From contig CM055266.1 of NCBI GenBank assembly GCA_029237695.1, positions 12,107,805-12,171,804 on the forward strand: a stretch of DNA of 64,000 bases. The letters are read 5' to 3'. A model generated the notes under the pieces. That model ran no database searches. It was not told where the DNA came from and saw only the letters and a list, made by a program, of their open reading frames with translations. The stretch comes from Conchocele bisecta (lineage: Eukaryota; Mollusca; Bivalvia; Lucinida; Thyasiridae). This document shows positions 42,436 to 54,400 of this stretch, in pieces; within the stretch, counting starts at the first letter, position 1; every line of letters begins with the position of its first letter. Both the position numbers and the translations under genes were made by a program.

Positions 42436-42476
42436 GCCTGCGTATCCGGTTTAGAGAGGTTCTACTGTATCTACGA
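42436..42476. repeat. Family L half
   Basis: GCGTATCCGGTTTAGAGAGG then TTCTACTGTA. Confidence 0.5.
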
Positions 42477-43368
42477 ACAACGGCATGTAGTCAGTCTATT
42501 TATATTGACTATAAACGTTCGTAGAAACATTGGCTTCAGAAATGACTCAGTTATTTTCCCCGGCTCAATTATACACGTGAACGATATCGTCGATGAACAA
42601 TAGTCGGCTCTACAGACCATTAACGGCAAAGTAGCCAATTGAGTGCGCGTGGGTCTACTTCCTCGATCGACACACCCGTGAGACAATATTTACCCATGTT
42701 TACATAGCCTTTATTGCACACACGTAAGCAACATGAATACGAGTTTGAAACTAGATGCCCGCGGCCCGCATGTCGCGCCCGCCGAGACATTTGGTAGTAC
42801 TAAACCAGCTTTGGTAGTATACCAATGTACCGACTATATCGCGCTGTCCGCAAGCGGGCGTGACTAAAAGAATTTGACCTCGACATTGGACACAGGGGCC
42901 GCACGCGTTGGCATTGAATGAAAATACGGATGATGATAAAGAGACATGTGAAGTTTCGAGTGAATTGGCGAAGCGGTTTCAGAGATATCTTGTTCTTAAA
43001 AACATTAACCTAAATCCAAAAAGATTGTAACCGGACGCACGTACGTACGGACGTACGTACGGAGGTACGCCAATGTGCTGACTATATCGCGCTGTTCGCA
43101 AGCCGGCACGACAGAAATCGGACTGTCTATTGCATAATTGCCTGTGTTGATCTTGCCTAAATGTCAACATTTCTGAACATGTATGGCAAACTCAACTCTC
43201 AATCAAACAGTTTGATTGACTGAGACTGAGTTGTAGCACAGATCAGGCTCCGCCAATCAAGCTACTTGATTTCCGCCACAGCAGTCAACTATTTTGAAAT
43301 ATTGGCAAGATTACCGCACGCGATAGTGTAGTGGACACCCGTAGGATGGCAATGTCGCGTATCTTTCG
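42477..43368. other. No gene; dispersed scraps with CGTACGTAC runs
   Basis: GACTATATCGCGCTGTCCGC (~42,833) and GACTATATCGCGCTGTTCGC (~43,080) are repeated, with GCACGTACGTACGGACGTAC between, like the end of repeat R. 43,195-43,330 resembles the 1,480-1,620 scrap (TTGATTGACTGAGACTGAG). Confidence 0.45.
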
Positions 43369-43946
43369 TCTACTGTCTGTTCCACATTTTGCTGCCGACG
43401 AACCTTTGGCTATTAAACACATTAAATATAAATATTTAAAAGTAAGTACTTTTTTTATCAATAACCAAAAAGTCGCCCTCCCCAAAAAAAAATTATTTGA
43501 TGAAATTCCATCAAATATTGACTTTATTGCGAAAAAAAGATTTTCCTATGGGAATTTAACATGGGGCTAAAAATAGATTGTTTTTAAATATCTTTTTTAT
43601 TTGTGGACCGATTTTCAAAATCTAACTTTTGTTTTCTTAGTTACATCATTTTCAAGCTTTCTCACTAGGTTTCAGAGTCAATTTCCAAAATTCTTTGTTT
43701 TTTTATCCTCCAGGGTCAAAAAACGAAAAGTTTTGGAAATTGACTCCCCATGTTAAATTCCCATAGGAAAATCGTTTTTACGCAATAAAATCAATACTGT
43801 TTGATGGAATTTCATCAAACAAAACATTTTGGAGAGGGCGACTATTTTGTTATTGATGAAAAAATATTTACTTTTAAATATTTTTTAAATTTAATGTGTT
43901 TAATGGCCAAATGTTCGTCGGCAGCAAAACGTGGAACAGACAGTAG
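43369..43946. mobile_element. Family K element, complete
   Basis: Long TIRs: CTACTGTCTGTTCCACATTT...GCCGACGAACCTTTGGCTAT and, in inverse, ATGGCCAAATGTTCGTCGGC...ACGTGGAACAGACAGTAG, about 90 bp with few changes. Inner arms ATTTTCCTATGGGAATTTAA / TTAAATTCCCATAGGAAAA. TA follows the outermost bases, fitting a Tc1/mariner-like TA target. Confidence 0.82.
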
Positions 43947-44549
43947 TCATGGCACTTTGATCTGAGCTGCATTTTTAGCCATCATTTACGTATTATGTAT
44001 TATCGAGAACGTGTGTGTGGTCTTTGATGTGTTATGTGTCATCAAGAACCTGCGGTCTTTGATGTAGTTATATTAAGGCTAATTTGTACTTTTAGTCACT
44101 TATTATGGCTCAATTTGTATTGTGTAACCACTGTTTAACGGCTCTTGGACTTGGTATAGATGAAGCGGGGTTTGGACACAGTTTATATATTGTATTGTAC
44201 ATGTGACTGTAAATGATAAATAACAGTCAAGATACACAAAGTGGTCGGCATGTAATCCAACTAAATTTTAAAGTTCCAGCCACTCGACATAACACGTAGT
44301 CCTTCACTGAGATGTACACCTTTATCCTTTTTGCTCATAAAAGTATGCAACCACTATATATGATGGCAGAGGAAACGTAATTAATTTGTATCAACAGAAT
44401 GTGTCAAACATAAAACAATTTGGCCATCAGATAAAATCCTGCATAAACACATGACTGATGAAATGTAACAGATAAACAATTGTTTGTGTTGACAGACACA
44501 TTATATGGAGGAAGCAGTGACAGACAATGACCATTGTGCCCTTATTGTC
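43947..44549. other. No gene seen
   Basis: AT-rich. AACGTGTGTGTGGTCTTTGA / AACCTGCGGTCTTTGATG near 44,010-44,060 is a short direct duplication. Confidence 0.35.
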
Positions 44550-44662
44550 CAGGGCCCGGATGCTCAAAGCTTCTGTTAGCTTAACAGACTGTTAAATCCT
44601 TAGCATTGATAAGGATTTAACAGTCTGTTAAGCTAACAGAGGTTTTGAGCAACCGGGCCCAG
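44550..44662. mobile_element. Small fold-back MITE
   Basis: CCAGGGCCCGGATGCTCAAA ... AGACTGTTAAATCCTTA / TAAGGATTTAACAGTCT ... TTTGAGCAACCGGGCCCAGG. ~50-bp arms with a few mismatches. GGGCCCGGTTGCTCAAA termini are familiar from marine invertebrate MITEs (recollection). Confidence 0.7.
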
Positions 44663-45224
44663 GCTTGTTTTGTTATATATACAACGTTTTTGTTACAGTT
44701 CCTATATATCTTTCATGCGCTGAATCCGAATCCGTTGAGTGCCACTCGCGAAACCGTGAGCATTTTTGTAGAAATGAATAAATACAAAATGGCCGCCAGT
44801 TTTTAACAACAAAATGGCCGCCAGTTTTTAACAATGTGCCATATATTGGCACGCATATGTTCTATTTTAATAATTTAAAATGCTATAATTTAGTTTTCAG
44901 GATCAGAAATGGCTAGGTAAATTTATTAATTAATTCTGTATTTATATCTTCAGTAGAAACTTAAAATGGTCGCCAACAACATAAATGTGATCAGATTAAA
45001 TGTTTCGCAATTTAATTTCTGGGACTGGGATATGTTGGAGAGCAAATCGCATTGATAACTTCATAAAGTAAATACAAACACGAATACATTATATACATCA
45101 ACTACAAAAACTAAATATGGCCGCCAAATATCAGTATGTGATATATAACAGGTAGAATAGTAATTACTCTCATCAGTAATAGTATATATACATTATACAT
45201 TTGACGAGCCTAGATGGGAATTGT

Positions 45225-45583
45225 TATAGGAATGAATGGCCTTTTTGTGGAATTTATCGGGGTATAAACTTGGAAAAGTCGCGGGAATACTGGACGAGGC
45301 CTTCTGGCCTTCGTCCAGTATTCCCGCGACTTTTCCAAGTTTATATCCCCGATAAATTCAACAAAAAGGCCATTCATTCCTTATAATTCCAGCATTTTAA
45401 ATAAATTCATCAAGAAAATGTGTTTATTTTCCGTTTTCTTAAGAATTATTTTGACTGCGCCTCACGGTTACGGAAAGTAGTTCGGCATATGGGAGTTTAC
45501 TGGGATATAAATTTTGGACAGAGACTTGCTACGGGCCAATCAAATGTTAGGGAATTGTGTAAATAGTTTTGTGCTGGAATTAT
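45225..45583 (+). mobile_element. Family I element, copy 5 (short form), nested
   Basis: TATAGGAATGAATGGCC, palindrome GGAATACTGGACGAGGCCTT / GGCCTTCGTCCAGTATTCC, tail ...GTTAGGGAATTGTG...GTGCTGGAATTATA. Inserted in the left part of the 4-kb element. Confidence 0.8.
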
Positions 45584-46267
45584 AAACAATCAAATACAAT
45601 TTATATAGTGAAGTTGAGATGTATGTCATAATCTCTAAATAAAAACATGTAATCCAAGATGGCCGAAAAATAATACACAATGTGATATATATTGATATCT
45701 ATTGACGTGGCGTAGCTTCAAATCAGGATATCATGTTACATTGAAAAATGTTGGATAACTGATTGCTATTATAATACTATATGAGTATATAATTATCTGA
45801 CAAATCCGAAGTCATTGCTTTGAGGGCAGTTTAGACCCAGACCAATATGCCGATCTTCGTCATATCCGGTCACTGAACAACCGAGTTAACCTCTAATAAA
45901 TAATGAGAACTATGATCTGGCTGAATGAGTGTGTTAACTGATATGGTTCGGTTGATTGGTGAAAAATAAAATATTCTCGGCTCTTTCAGATTATGGCTCA
46001 TATATATTATATGTATACATATGTCAACAGTTCTTTATAATCTAGCGACCGGTAGTTATATGGTACGGGCAGATGATTCTATCAAATCCTGTGAATATAA
46101 CCAGTATGAAAGTTTCGTTGAACATAGCATGAACACAGTTAGCATCCTCTGACATCGTCATTTTCATTGTCGCTATTACCAATGTCCTCACCCCTGCACC
46201 CATGCACCTCTGCACGTACACGAGAGCAAATGTATTGCAACTGCAGAGTATTGATTTGCACTTGTTC

Positions 46268-48080
46268 CTAAATCCACACTAATGCATCCACATTAAGAAC
46301 CTCCTCAGAAACAACTCGTCGCTCCCCCTCGAGGCATACAGGTCGAATCATACATGATTTCGTCTCACATCCATACTTCAGTTGGTCCAGCGCTGGAGGT
46401 GCAGACATGCCAGCAGCTCTCCACAAGACTGGTTGGTAATGTGCACGTGTGCAGTTGGGACAGACAGCGGACATTGTCCTTGTGAAGCTGACAGCATGCA
46501 TTTCGTTAAGCGAGTCAACGGTCTCCTGTCTATAAAGTATGGCAACATATGGTAAAGCCGATCCAGTTAACTCATCAATGGAAGTTGTTGGGTCTCCTAG
46601 TTTCAATGTCGCTGTATATGCCTCCAGTTTCTTCAAGACAGTGGCATTTCCTATACAGGCAAAGCACGACACACCGTCACTATATATTTCGTTCATATCA
46701 TTCGTTTCTGCGAGTAGGTGATGGGCAAGTATGACAAGTACATCTGTGTCCACATTCACTACTTCAATCGGCGAGTAGCAGGGATTATATGGTAGGCCAT
46801 AAGCACGTCAGCTGGGCCAGTTACGATCATCCGCTTGTAACAGGAACGTTTATGGAACACAGGTGATCCACAATCAGCTTCATGATCTGTACTTTATTTG
46901 CAGTAACTGTCAATTCGATGGCTTGTTTTGGTAGTGGAGATTCTCTAGTAAGCTGGTACAGACGGCTGAATCCCTTTGAAAGTGTAATTCAGAATACTGA
47001 CTTTATGATGTTCGCATAATACTTGTCAGACAAATTGCAGAATGTTACATGTCTGCAGTTGATGCACAGCTGCACTTATATTTGTGGATACCGTTACAGG
47101 TGATGATGGCCAAGGGATGATTCATATAATAGCACACATGTTCCGAATAACAACTGCAGGGCGATCCATGTTCCGTTGGCTGCATTCTACTTTTGTTTTC
47201 AGCGCTGACTTGCTTGTTGATCGCATTTCACCACCTTTGCAGAGCAGACGGAAAAGGAGCTAACTCATAGGAAACAGAGTTGCAGTGGAAACGGTCTCCC
47301 TGGATGATGCCATGATCCAAATTACTCCTGCATATATGAGTACGGTGTTAACGACCTTATGCTCTCAAAGACATGAACTTTGGCATTTTGTCTTGTTGCA
47401 AACGCGAAATGTTGGCATTCGTTTTCAGCTTGTTGTGAAAGCTCTTTGGCCACTTACGTTTCGTTCATAGTACATCCACTGATCAGTTCCAATCGTGATT
47501 GCTTCATCGGCATTCACGGCTTAGTCATCAATGACCTGTCGTGTAAATATGTTTACAATTCCTGTTGGATGACAACTGCTGTCAAATACGTCTATGTATT
47601 TAGTGAGTGCTGCACGTATTTTCTCTTGAATCTGATTCGATTCGAGTAACCTGCTCATCCTTGTAAGACGTGATCGCTGTTTGTGTGGCACCTTCCTACA
47701 TTGCATGTATGTTACTCTTCAGTTTGCAAAAGATTCTGAGAGTGGGTCCAGATGGCAAGAGTTGATTCATGCAGTGTGGAGCCAATAATGCCGGATGGTC
47801 CTTTGTCATACCTCATCTAGGGGTACTCTCAATGAATAGATCATGCCAGATGCCGTTCCAAATGCTATATTGGTGGTGCATCACATGTTACAGTACTGCG
47901 GAGCGATATGAAGGCGATGCATACTACGTAGGTAATACAATCAGTAGCGAGCGTAGTTCACATGGCCGGATGCAAAGAAGTAAGACCGCATTTTCACAAC
48001 CGCTAACAGCTAAAGCGGCCATTCTTCCTCGCGCTCTACCCTCACGATGGTTGCATGAGCAACATAGGTCTGACAAGACA
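46268..48080 (-). pseudogene. Decayed transposon-associated protein ('NYARY ... DTDV' family)
   Basis: Read 5' to 3' on the minus strand, conserved blocks appear in the expected order but in different frames with stops. They are FASGHVNYARY then YYLRSMHRL (~48,000-47,900), IWNGIWHDLFIEST and RYDKGPSGIIGSTLHESTLA (~47,880-47,760), KIRAALTKYID and IVNIFTRQVIDD (~47,620-47,525), then a stop, then AVNADEAITIG, TANKVQIMKLIVDHL (~46,900), and finally an intact 163-codon stretch (46,268-46,759). That stretch holds NVDTDVLVILAHHLL, ACIGNATVLKKL, NCTRAHYQPVLWRAAG and LDQLKYGCETKSC. I know this block order from uncharacterised, multi-copy proteins of molluscs, corals and similar invertebrates. They have a PIN-like DTDV motif and a Cys-rich, CXC-like C-terminus; this is from memory, not a search. 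Its place inside a TIR element supports a mobile-element protein. Function is unknown; the gene is dead. Confidence 0.75.
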
Positions 48081-48770
48081 GTCAACACACAGCCTGGTTG
48101 TTATACTCTTCTGACTGCTTGAGCATGATAGTTACATGGATAACTGTACTGTAACACCATTTATACCTATTGACTTTACATTTACATAATATCAGTTTAA
48201 ACACTATACAAATACTTATTCATGGCGGCCATCTTGATTTTCGCCTTTCTAAGGGAATGTACATACAGGTTTCAAATATGTTACCACAATAGTCAATATA
48301 AGTGGAACGAAAACAAGAACGCCATAATGCACGATTGAGTAATATGTACATCAACAGATATGTGACATATTATATATTTATCATAATCATTTACATTTGG
48401 CGGCCATCTTAAAAAAAAGTGAGCTCATGAATTGCATTGGCATATGCTGTCTATCCAACGTCGTTGTGTCACAACCCCACATAATAACAGCTGAAATGCC
48501 GAAATATAAATTTGAGCTGAATATCTAAAAAAAAATCTAAAAACGGCGGCCATTGTGATTTTTTCAGGATGATGCCTGTGTCGTATGCAATTAGAATTTC
48601 TCACAAATATGTATTGTTCCCATAAGCTAAACATTTAAACATTTACATGCAGCATATATTTGCCTAAATAAGAAATATCGGTGAAAACTGGCGGCCATCT
48701 TGGATTTATGCAATTCAACAAACATGCTCAATATTTTCGAAGTGGCACTCAATGGATTCGGAATCAGCGC

Positions 48771-49109
48771 GGCAAAGACATGTAGAAACAGCAAAATAAA
48801 TGGTGAATATATAACAAAACAAGGTTCGGTGCCTTGTAGCGTCGATTATTATTAGATAATACGATTACGCAAGTATATGATGTTCGACATGTAAATGCGT
48901 TTATTAGTCTATAATAAGCAGAACACTGGCATATCTTTTGTACCAATGTGATACAATCAGGCAGCTTGCATAATCAATTAATGACAGCTGAAATGGTTGA
49001 CAAATAACGATGTGAAATATGAATATTACTACCATAATAGTATCATGCTGCATTAGCGTGCATTGGTTATATTGCATTGTTGTGATGGTGTACACGTATA
49101 TTGTTTTGG
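48771..49109. other. No gene seen
   Basis: AT-rich; short frames only. Confidence 0.3.
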
Positions 49110-49200
49110 ACCAGTGTAGATCCAGATCAGCCTGTGCAGATGCACAGGCTGGTCTGGATCTACACTGGTCGCAAGCCGCATAAGCCGCATTCCCAAATAT
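49110..49200. repeat. Family M hairpin core
   Basis: CCAGTGTAGATCCAGATCAG / CTGGTCTGGATCTACACTGG with TGTGCAGATGCACA apex. Outer M ends are missing. Confidence 0.65.
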
Positions 49201-49322
49201 GGAACAAATGTCTGTTTCTCATAGACTTCTATGTAAAATGGACATTGTTTTATAGCAAACAATAATGTCTTATTCCACATGCAAGACTTGTTGATGGTAA
49301 TGAGATAATATTTAAAGCGATA

Positions 49323-49828
49323 CAGTGAAACCTCTCTAAACCAGACACCACGAAAATACATGTGATCTTTATTTTGATGAGTTTCTTGGTCATTTATCTC
49401 AGGTGATAATGTATGTTCGTGATCGCATAGCACACAGCTATGATTCATAATGATCAAATACCTGATTTACAGTGAAATCTCTCTAAGCCGGATACCCTGG
49501 GGACCTCCCAGTGTGTCTGGTTTATAGAGGTTTCACTGTAGCATGTTTATCCTGCCACTCGGTTAGTGAAATGTCACAGTTTGAAATTTCCAAAAAAAAA
49601 ATCAATATATGGAATAAATCGATAATTACCATAGGAGGGCAACTGCAGACAGAGCTGAACTTCCCATCTGGAAATGACACTATTTTTATTCGTAGGGTGC
49701 CATCTTGTAAAATAAAGAGAACTTCATCTCTAAATTAGCAGCTGTATTAGTATAATTAATTTATTTGGTTCTATGCAGAACGATAGTTGGATTATAAATA
49801 AACTAAATATAAACTCAAGTTATGCATG
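49323..49828 (+). mobile_element. Long family L element plus repeat X
   Basis: CAGTGAAACCTCTCTAAACC at 49,323, interior GAGTTTCTTGGTCATTTATC, a second L hairpin 49,471-49,538, then X (49,548-49,828), the inverse of 17,215-17,515. The order mirrors 17,166-17,690, so the L+X unit is a real dispersed element. Confidence 0.65.
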
Positions 49829-50007
49829 CACGTCTATGGAAATAAGAATGTGTATTTCACGTTGACGGCATGTGGATGTATATAAATTCACATACAATTG
49901 TAGAGAACAAAATAATCAGGCTACACATTACACTATACAGTATATGAATTCAGTTGTTGCGTTGTACATTGTCTCAGGAATGTTAACAAGGGCATCGTTA
50001 TCACTAA

Positions 50008-50178
50008 GCTAATCCCCTCGCTGGCAGCCTTGATGAAAAAACAAGTAGTTTTGCCTTACAAACAATGTGGAAATAATTCCTCAGTGATCTTGACCATGGG
50101 CGATCGAACGTGGGTCGTATGCAAAAACAAAGCACGACCACTAGACACATATTGTGGCCAAATAGTATCAAAATGTTA
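50008..50178. repeat. Repeat R fragment
   Basis: AAGCTAATCCCCTCGCTGGC, CTCAGTGATCTTGACCATGG, GATCGAACGTGGGTCGTATG match 16,058-16,290. Confidence 0.6.
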
Positions 50179-50745
50179 AGACGTCTTACTAACTGGTGAC
50201 GTCGGGACTATTAAATCGTCTTACAGTCATTATTCGACGAGAACATTTATAGAAATTAAACTAAAAATCGATGTCACTAGTGAGTAGTGTCACGTTTGTT
50301 TTTTTACAAGATTTCGTGATAGTTATCGCGTCCAATTTATTTCGTCCTGACCAGTTAGCAAGTTGTCTTGATACGAACAGTATGCATCAATATTATTTAA
50401 TAGAATCGGAATGTATATCGGGTGAATAAAAAATCAAAATTTAAATTCTCATAACTCCAAAGCTGTTCGTTATATTTCAATATACTTTCTCATAATAGCA
50501 GTTATTGATTCATGGTGGCATATACTGCCATCCACATAACATGATAACGTGATAGCTACGTCTTCTTAGCATACCTTATAAGTCGCATTGAACACGATAC
50601 TGCATACTAGTGACATCGCTTTATATCTTAATTTCTATTTGTTGTCTCGTCGAAGAAAAACAATACGACGACTTCATACCCGTTTATCCCGTCTTGACCT
50701 TATACTGTGCATTAAGACGACTTGACTATCACGTTATCACGTTAA
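50179..50745. mobile_element. Fold-back element with ~150-bp imperfect arms
   Basis: AAGACGTCTTACTAACTGG...TTCGACGAGAACATTTATAG...CGATGTCACTAGT at the left is matched by ACTAGTGACATCGCTTTATA...TCTCGTCGAAG...ATTAAGACGACTT at the right. Single copy in the window. Confidence 0.6.
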
Positions 50746-50921
50746 GGACCCGTGGGGCCCCTGAGCATCCAATGATTCATGCATAATTGCTTCGTAAATG
50801 TGATGGGATACATGCATAACATACACGTGAACAGTTTCTTCTTACTATATCCTACACCGTGCATGGAGTTGCCATGTCAACCATCTTAGTGTGTACAAGC
50901 CATCGCCCAGTTTTACCTCTT

Positions 50922-51228
50922 ATAGAGAATAGTAGGTTAGTGCCGTGAATGGGAAAAAATATCTGGCAAGGCTAAGGAAACGGGATGGGCGAGGCTCTGC
51001 CGAGCACATCCCGTTTCCGAGCCGCGCCAGATATTTTTCCAATTCACGGCACTAACCTACTATTCTATTTATCCCGTTAACACCTACAAATGGCTTTAAA
51101 ATGCAAAAAAAGTAATCCCAGTCACCGCATATATTCATACGCGGTGATTAGGTCGTATTGACAGGATATCAAAAATGTTTCACGGCACCGTGTTTCACGG
51201 CACATACGCACTGTGTTGACGGGATAAA
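50922..51228 (+). mobile_element. Family B element (B2+B1)
   Basis: TATAGAGAATAGTAGGTTAG, B2 palindrome with GGGCGAGGCTCTGCCGAGCA apex, then B1 with a CACCGCATATATTCATACGC/GGTG insert and end GTTGACGGGATAAA. The insert is also present in copy 1 at ~3,390-3,430. Confidence 0.82.
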
Positions 51229-52370
51229 TTGCGTTTGACACATACCACTAATAATATGACAAACACATGAATAACATTTGGTGCAACATTATGGAGATAG
51301 ATCAGACTACAGCGTGCTATGCCTTGTTTTCATCATATTTATATACAAAGTCTGATATCTGAAGGGTTTGTTGACCCTTTGTTAAAATGTTTGAGAATTC
51401 AGTAAAGACTGTGTAACAGTAAGAACAATACACAGTGCTGTAGATATATACCTGTATTACCATACATACTGTATCAAATCCAGTGGCTTGTAAGCAGTTA
51501 TCTGAGTGTATTGTCACTACTGTCTACTTGCCTGCTATGCGAGTAAATACGGCTTTTACCTGTGTCAGATATACTTCTAATAATAGACAGTGCATCAGTT
51601 TGACAGTATTATTAATTTCACGCGTTTCGCTAGTATAGCGTGAAATATTTGTCTTCGCGGAGCGTATACACTACAGTGGAACTTTGTATGCGAGGTGTAT
51701 TCAGTTGTCATGCACGGGCAATACGTGGTGTGTATTGGCTGAATAGCGAACAGGTATATGAACGTCACTCTACCAGACGGTGTCGCGCTGACAAGTCGTT
51801 TTTTTATAAGCAAATCGTTTATACATATGTATTCGTGTATCAGTATATACATGTACGTGTGTATATATTTATATTTGTGCATACGTATATGCTAGATATA
51901 GATAAATGTTCTCAATTCGTAACGAAAATTGGCTGTTTTTTAGCAATATTTGTTTAAGTCTGATATACTACCACGTATTACACGGTGTTATGTTCTACAG
52001 AACAACATGCATTTACACGAATGAGTCCCGGCGTTCAGGCGAACTGGCATTGACTTTCGGGACAGGTTTCCAGAGTTTTTCCTACAAAATAGGTTGTTAC
52101 CTCTGGTTGTTCCTGCGCGAGTCACATCGCAGTGTAAACAGCGTTTTGTACTGTAATGTATCATGTCTACAGTGTATAATACATGTGACCCGGCTGTTCG
52201 GTAACTTGTCAATAAACACGCTAGTCTGGTCCTGCATTACACACAATGTGTTTGGTTGTATTTGTTTGAGTGAAGTAAAGACACACATTGCATAACTGTC
52301 CATTGCATAGTTTGTGAGTGATGATAGAACAGCTCAGATATCTAGCGTTTTTTGTAGTCTGCTGAAATAA
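51229..52370. other. No gene recognised
   Basis: Frames up to 129 codons (51,906-52,295, +; 51,640-51,957, +) overlap one another on both strands and lack known motifs. TGTATAC-type alternating runs near 51,820-51,900. Nothing supported. Confidence 0.35.
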
Positions 52371-52616
52371 TTGACTGTGACTGGAGAAATTGGGCTTATG
52401 GGTTTTGCGACAAGTGTAGATCCAGATCAGCCTGTGCATCCGCACAGTCTGATCAGGATCTGCACTCTTCGCCGTTCCCTCAATGAAACACCTCGTCATA
52501 CTTCTAACAAGCAACATCACTGGGTATCGGGATACAGCAGTGTGCTATCATTTGATCAAGAGCTACACTGGCCACAAATACCATATGCCCCATTTCTCCA
52601 GTCAATGTCACGATTA
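52371..52616. mobile_element. Family M element, complete
   Basis: TTGACTGTGACTGGAGAAAT to CATTTCTCCAGTCAATGTCA; CCAGATCAGCCTGTGCATCC / GCACAGTCTGATCAGGATCT hairpin. The best textbook example of this family here. Confidence 0.8.
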
Positions 52617-52775
52617 TGTTGAGTTGTATATTCCCCGACAAGGAGCCCCAACAGTGTGTCATGGAGAAGGAAATTCTGTCAAGAGTCTGTAGTTGGAGTG
52701 TTTCCCTATTTTAATCCCGTCTCGTATTGGCGTAAACATGACACACAGCCAGCTGCGTCACCTGTGAAAGGCACT

Positions 52776-53273
52776 TACAGTCTGTTCCACGTTTTGCTGC
52801 CGACGAACTTTTGGCTGCTAAATACATTAAATCTAAAAAATATTTAAAAGTACTTTTTTATCAATAAGAAAAAAATCACCCTCCCCATAAAAAATTATTT
52901 GATGAAATTCCATCAAATATTGGGAATTTAACATGTGGGCTAAAAATATATATTTTTTTTTTTTATTTGTGGACCGATTTTCAAAATCTAACTTTTGTTT
53001 TCTTAATTACATCATTTTCAAGCTATCTCGCCAGGTTTCGGAGTCAATTTCCAAAAAAAATAATTGGAAATTGACTTCCCATGTTGAATTCCCATAGGAA
53101 AATATGTTTTTCGAAATGAAATCAATATTTGTTGGAATTTCATCAAACAAATTTTTTGGGGAGGGTGACTTTTTTGTTATTGATGAAAAAGTACTTACTT
53201 TTAAATATTGTTTAGATTTAATGTGTTTAATAGCCAAAAGTTCGTCGGCAGCAAAACATGGAACAGACAGTAG
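52776..53273. mobile_element. Family K element, complete ends
   Basis: TTACAGTCTGTTCCACGTTT to ACATGGAACAGACAGTAG, with the GGGAATTTAACATG / CATGTTGAATTCCC inner arms. Somewhat shortened relative to 43.4 kb. Confidence 0.8.
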
Positions 53274-53280
53274 TTTATTA

Positions 53281-53427
53281 CAGCAGAACCTCTCTAAACC
53301 GGGCACCCAACAAACATCTGTATGCTTAATTTAATTGTCACTTTTCCTGAGTATAATGCATGTTCACGATCGTACAATACCCTAACCCCTGCCTGAATTA
53401 CAGCGGAGCATCTCTAAGCCGGACACC
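53281..53427 (+). mobile_element. Family L fragment
   Basis: CAGCAGAACCTCTCTAAACC, interior GAGTATAATGCATGTTCACG, then a second end ACAGCGGAGCATCTCTAAGC. Confidence 0.6.
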
Positions 53428-53436
53428 TTTATATGT

Positions 53437-53820
53437 ATCTCCTAATTAGGACTTAATATATCCTAATTATGACTTACTATCTCCTAATTAGGAGTTTGTA
53501 TCTCCTAATTAGGAGATTAATTAGGAGATAAAACAGTTTTAGCATTGACACAGTTAGTAAGCCCTAATTAGGAGATAGTAAGTCCTAATTAGCAGATAAT
53601 AATTCCTAATGAGGAGTGTTGCTATGTCCTAATTAGAAGATAATAAGTCCTAATTATGAGATACTAACTCCTAATTAAGACATACCTCTTAATTAGGAGA
53701 TACTAAATCCTAATTAGGAGATAATAACTCCTAATTATGGAGAATACTAACTCCTAATTAGGAGATATTATCACCTAATTAGGAGTTAGTATCTCCTAAT
53801 TAGGAGATAGGAGATAAAAA
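53437..53820. repeat. Palindromic CTCCTAATTAGGAG satellite
   Basis: Around twenty units of ~17-18 bp, each built on the self-complementary CTCCTAATTAGGAG followed by ATA or TA plus a spacer. Two interruptions contain GATAAAACAGTTTTAGCATT and GATAAAAATAGTTTAGCATT, i.e. the array was duplicated together with that spacer. Every unit carries a TAATTA homeodomain-type core. Confidence 0.85.
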
Positions 53821-53839
53821 TAGTTTAGCATTGGCACCA

Positions 53840-54143
53840 GTAGCCGATTTCATCAAAATTGCAAAGTATACTTATCTAGCAAAGTATACTTTGAAGAAGT
53901 AATCATTTATTTTTCCCGAAATGCATTATTTCATATAGAACTGACCACTGCATATATTTGATGATTAAAACTATGCAGAATTATTATACTGAATGTATTA
54001 CATTATCACAGCCAAATTGGTTGTGACAATGTAATAAATTCAGTATAATAAAAAATAATTAATTTATCCTAAAATTGAAAATTTCTCCCTCAAAGTATAC
54101 TTTGCTAGATAAGTATACTTTGCAATGTTGGTGAAATAGGCTA
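53840..54143 (+). mobile_element. Family J MITE, copy 4
   Basis: GTAGCCGATTTCATCAAAAT to ATGTTGGTGAAATAGGCTAC; the core has small changes (AATTGGTTGTGACAATG). Confidence 0.82.
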
Positions 54144-54400
54144 CAGGACGCTTCCATACATGAGCATTGGAGGATTGAGGAGAAAGCAAAAATGCTCGTA
54201 TAATACCTATTTCTTGGCAAGATTAGAACTGTCAGTGGTGTATATATGCAATCTACGGGAGGTAATTTGCACGGTGAGTTATAATATGACCACACAAGAA
54301 TTGTCTTTTCTTCACATATACTCGCTCCAATGTACAACTTTGTTTGGCTCAAGTAACAGGTGCATAACGTTTGAAACGTCGGAAAAATGGGTTCCTCTGT

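Larger units (their letters stand above)
44717..48770. mobile_element. ~4.05-kb element with 30-bp TIRs and a decayed gene
   Basis: Left end GCGCTGAATCCGAATCCG then TTGAGTGCCACT; right end AGTGGCACTCAATGGATTCG then GAATCAGCGC: inverted over ~30 bp with two or three mismatches. Subterminal ATGGCCGCCA motifs face inward on the left (44,790-45,660) and as TGGCGGCCAT on the right (48,224-48,700). The interior has one degenerate coding region on the minus strand and a nested family I copy. No target duplication was identified. Superfamily unknown. Confidence 0.72.

Noticed and set aside
47769..48122. 117-codon plus-strand frame
   Set aside because: Antisense to the decayed transposon protein, whose minus-strand blocks are recognisable.
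44790..48700. ATGGCCGCC motifs as YY1-type binding sites
   Set aside because: The core differs from the usual ATGGCGGC motif, and the positions fit subterminal repeats of a transposon better.
51640..52295. Frames of 105 and 129 codons
   Set aside because: Overlapping frames on both strands with no domain, biased composition or splice context that I could support.
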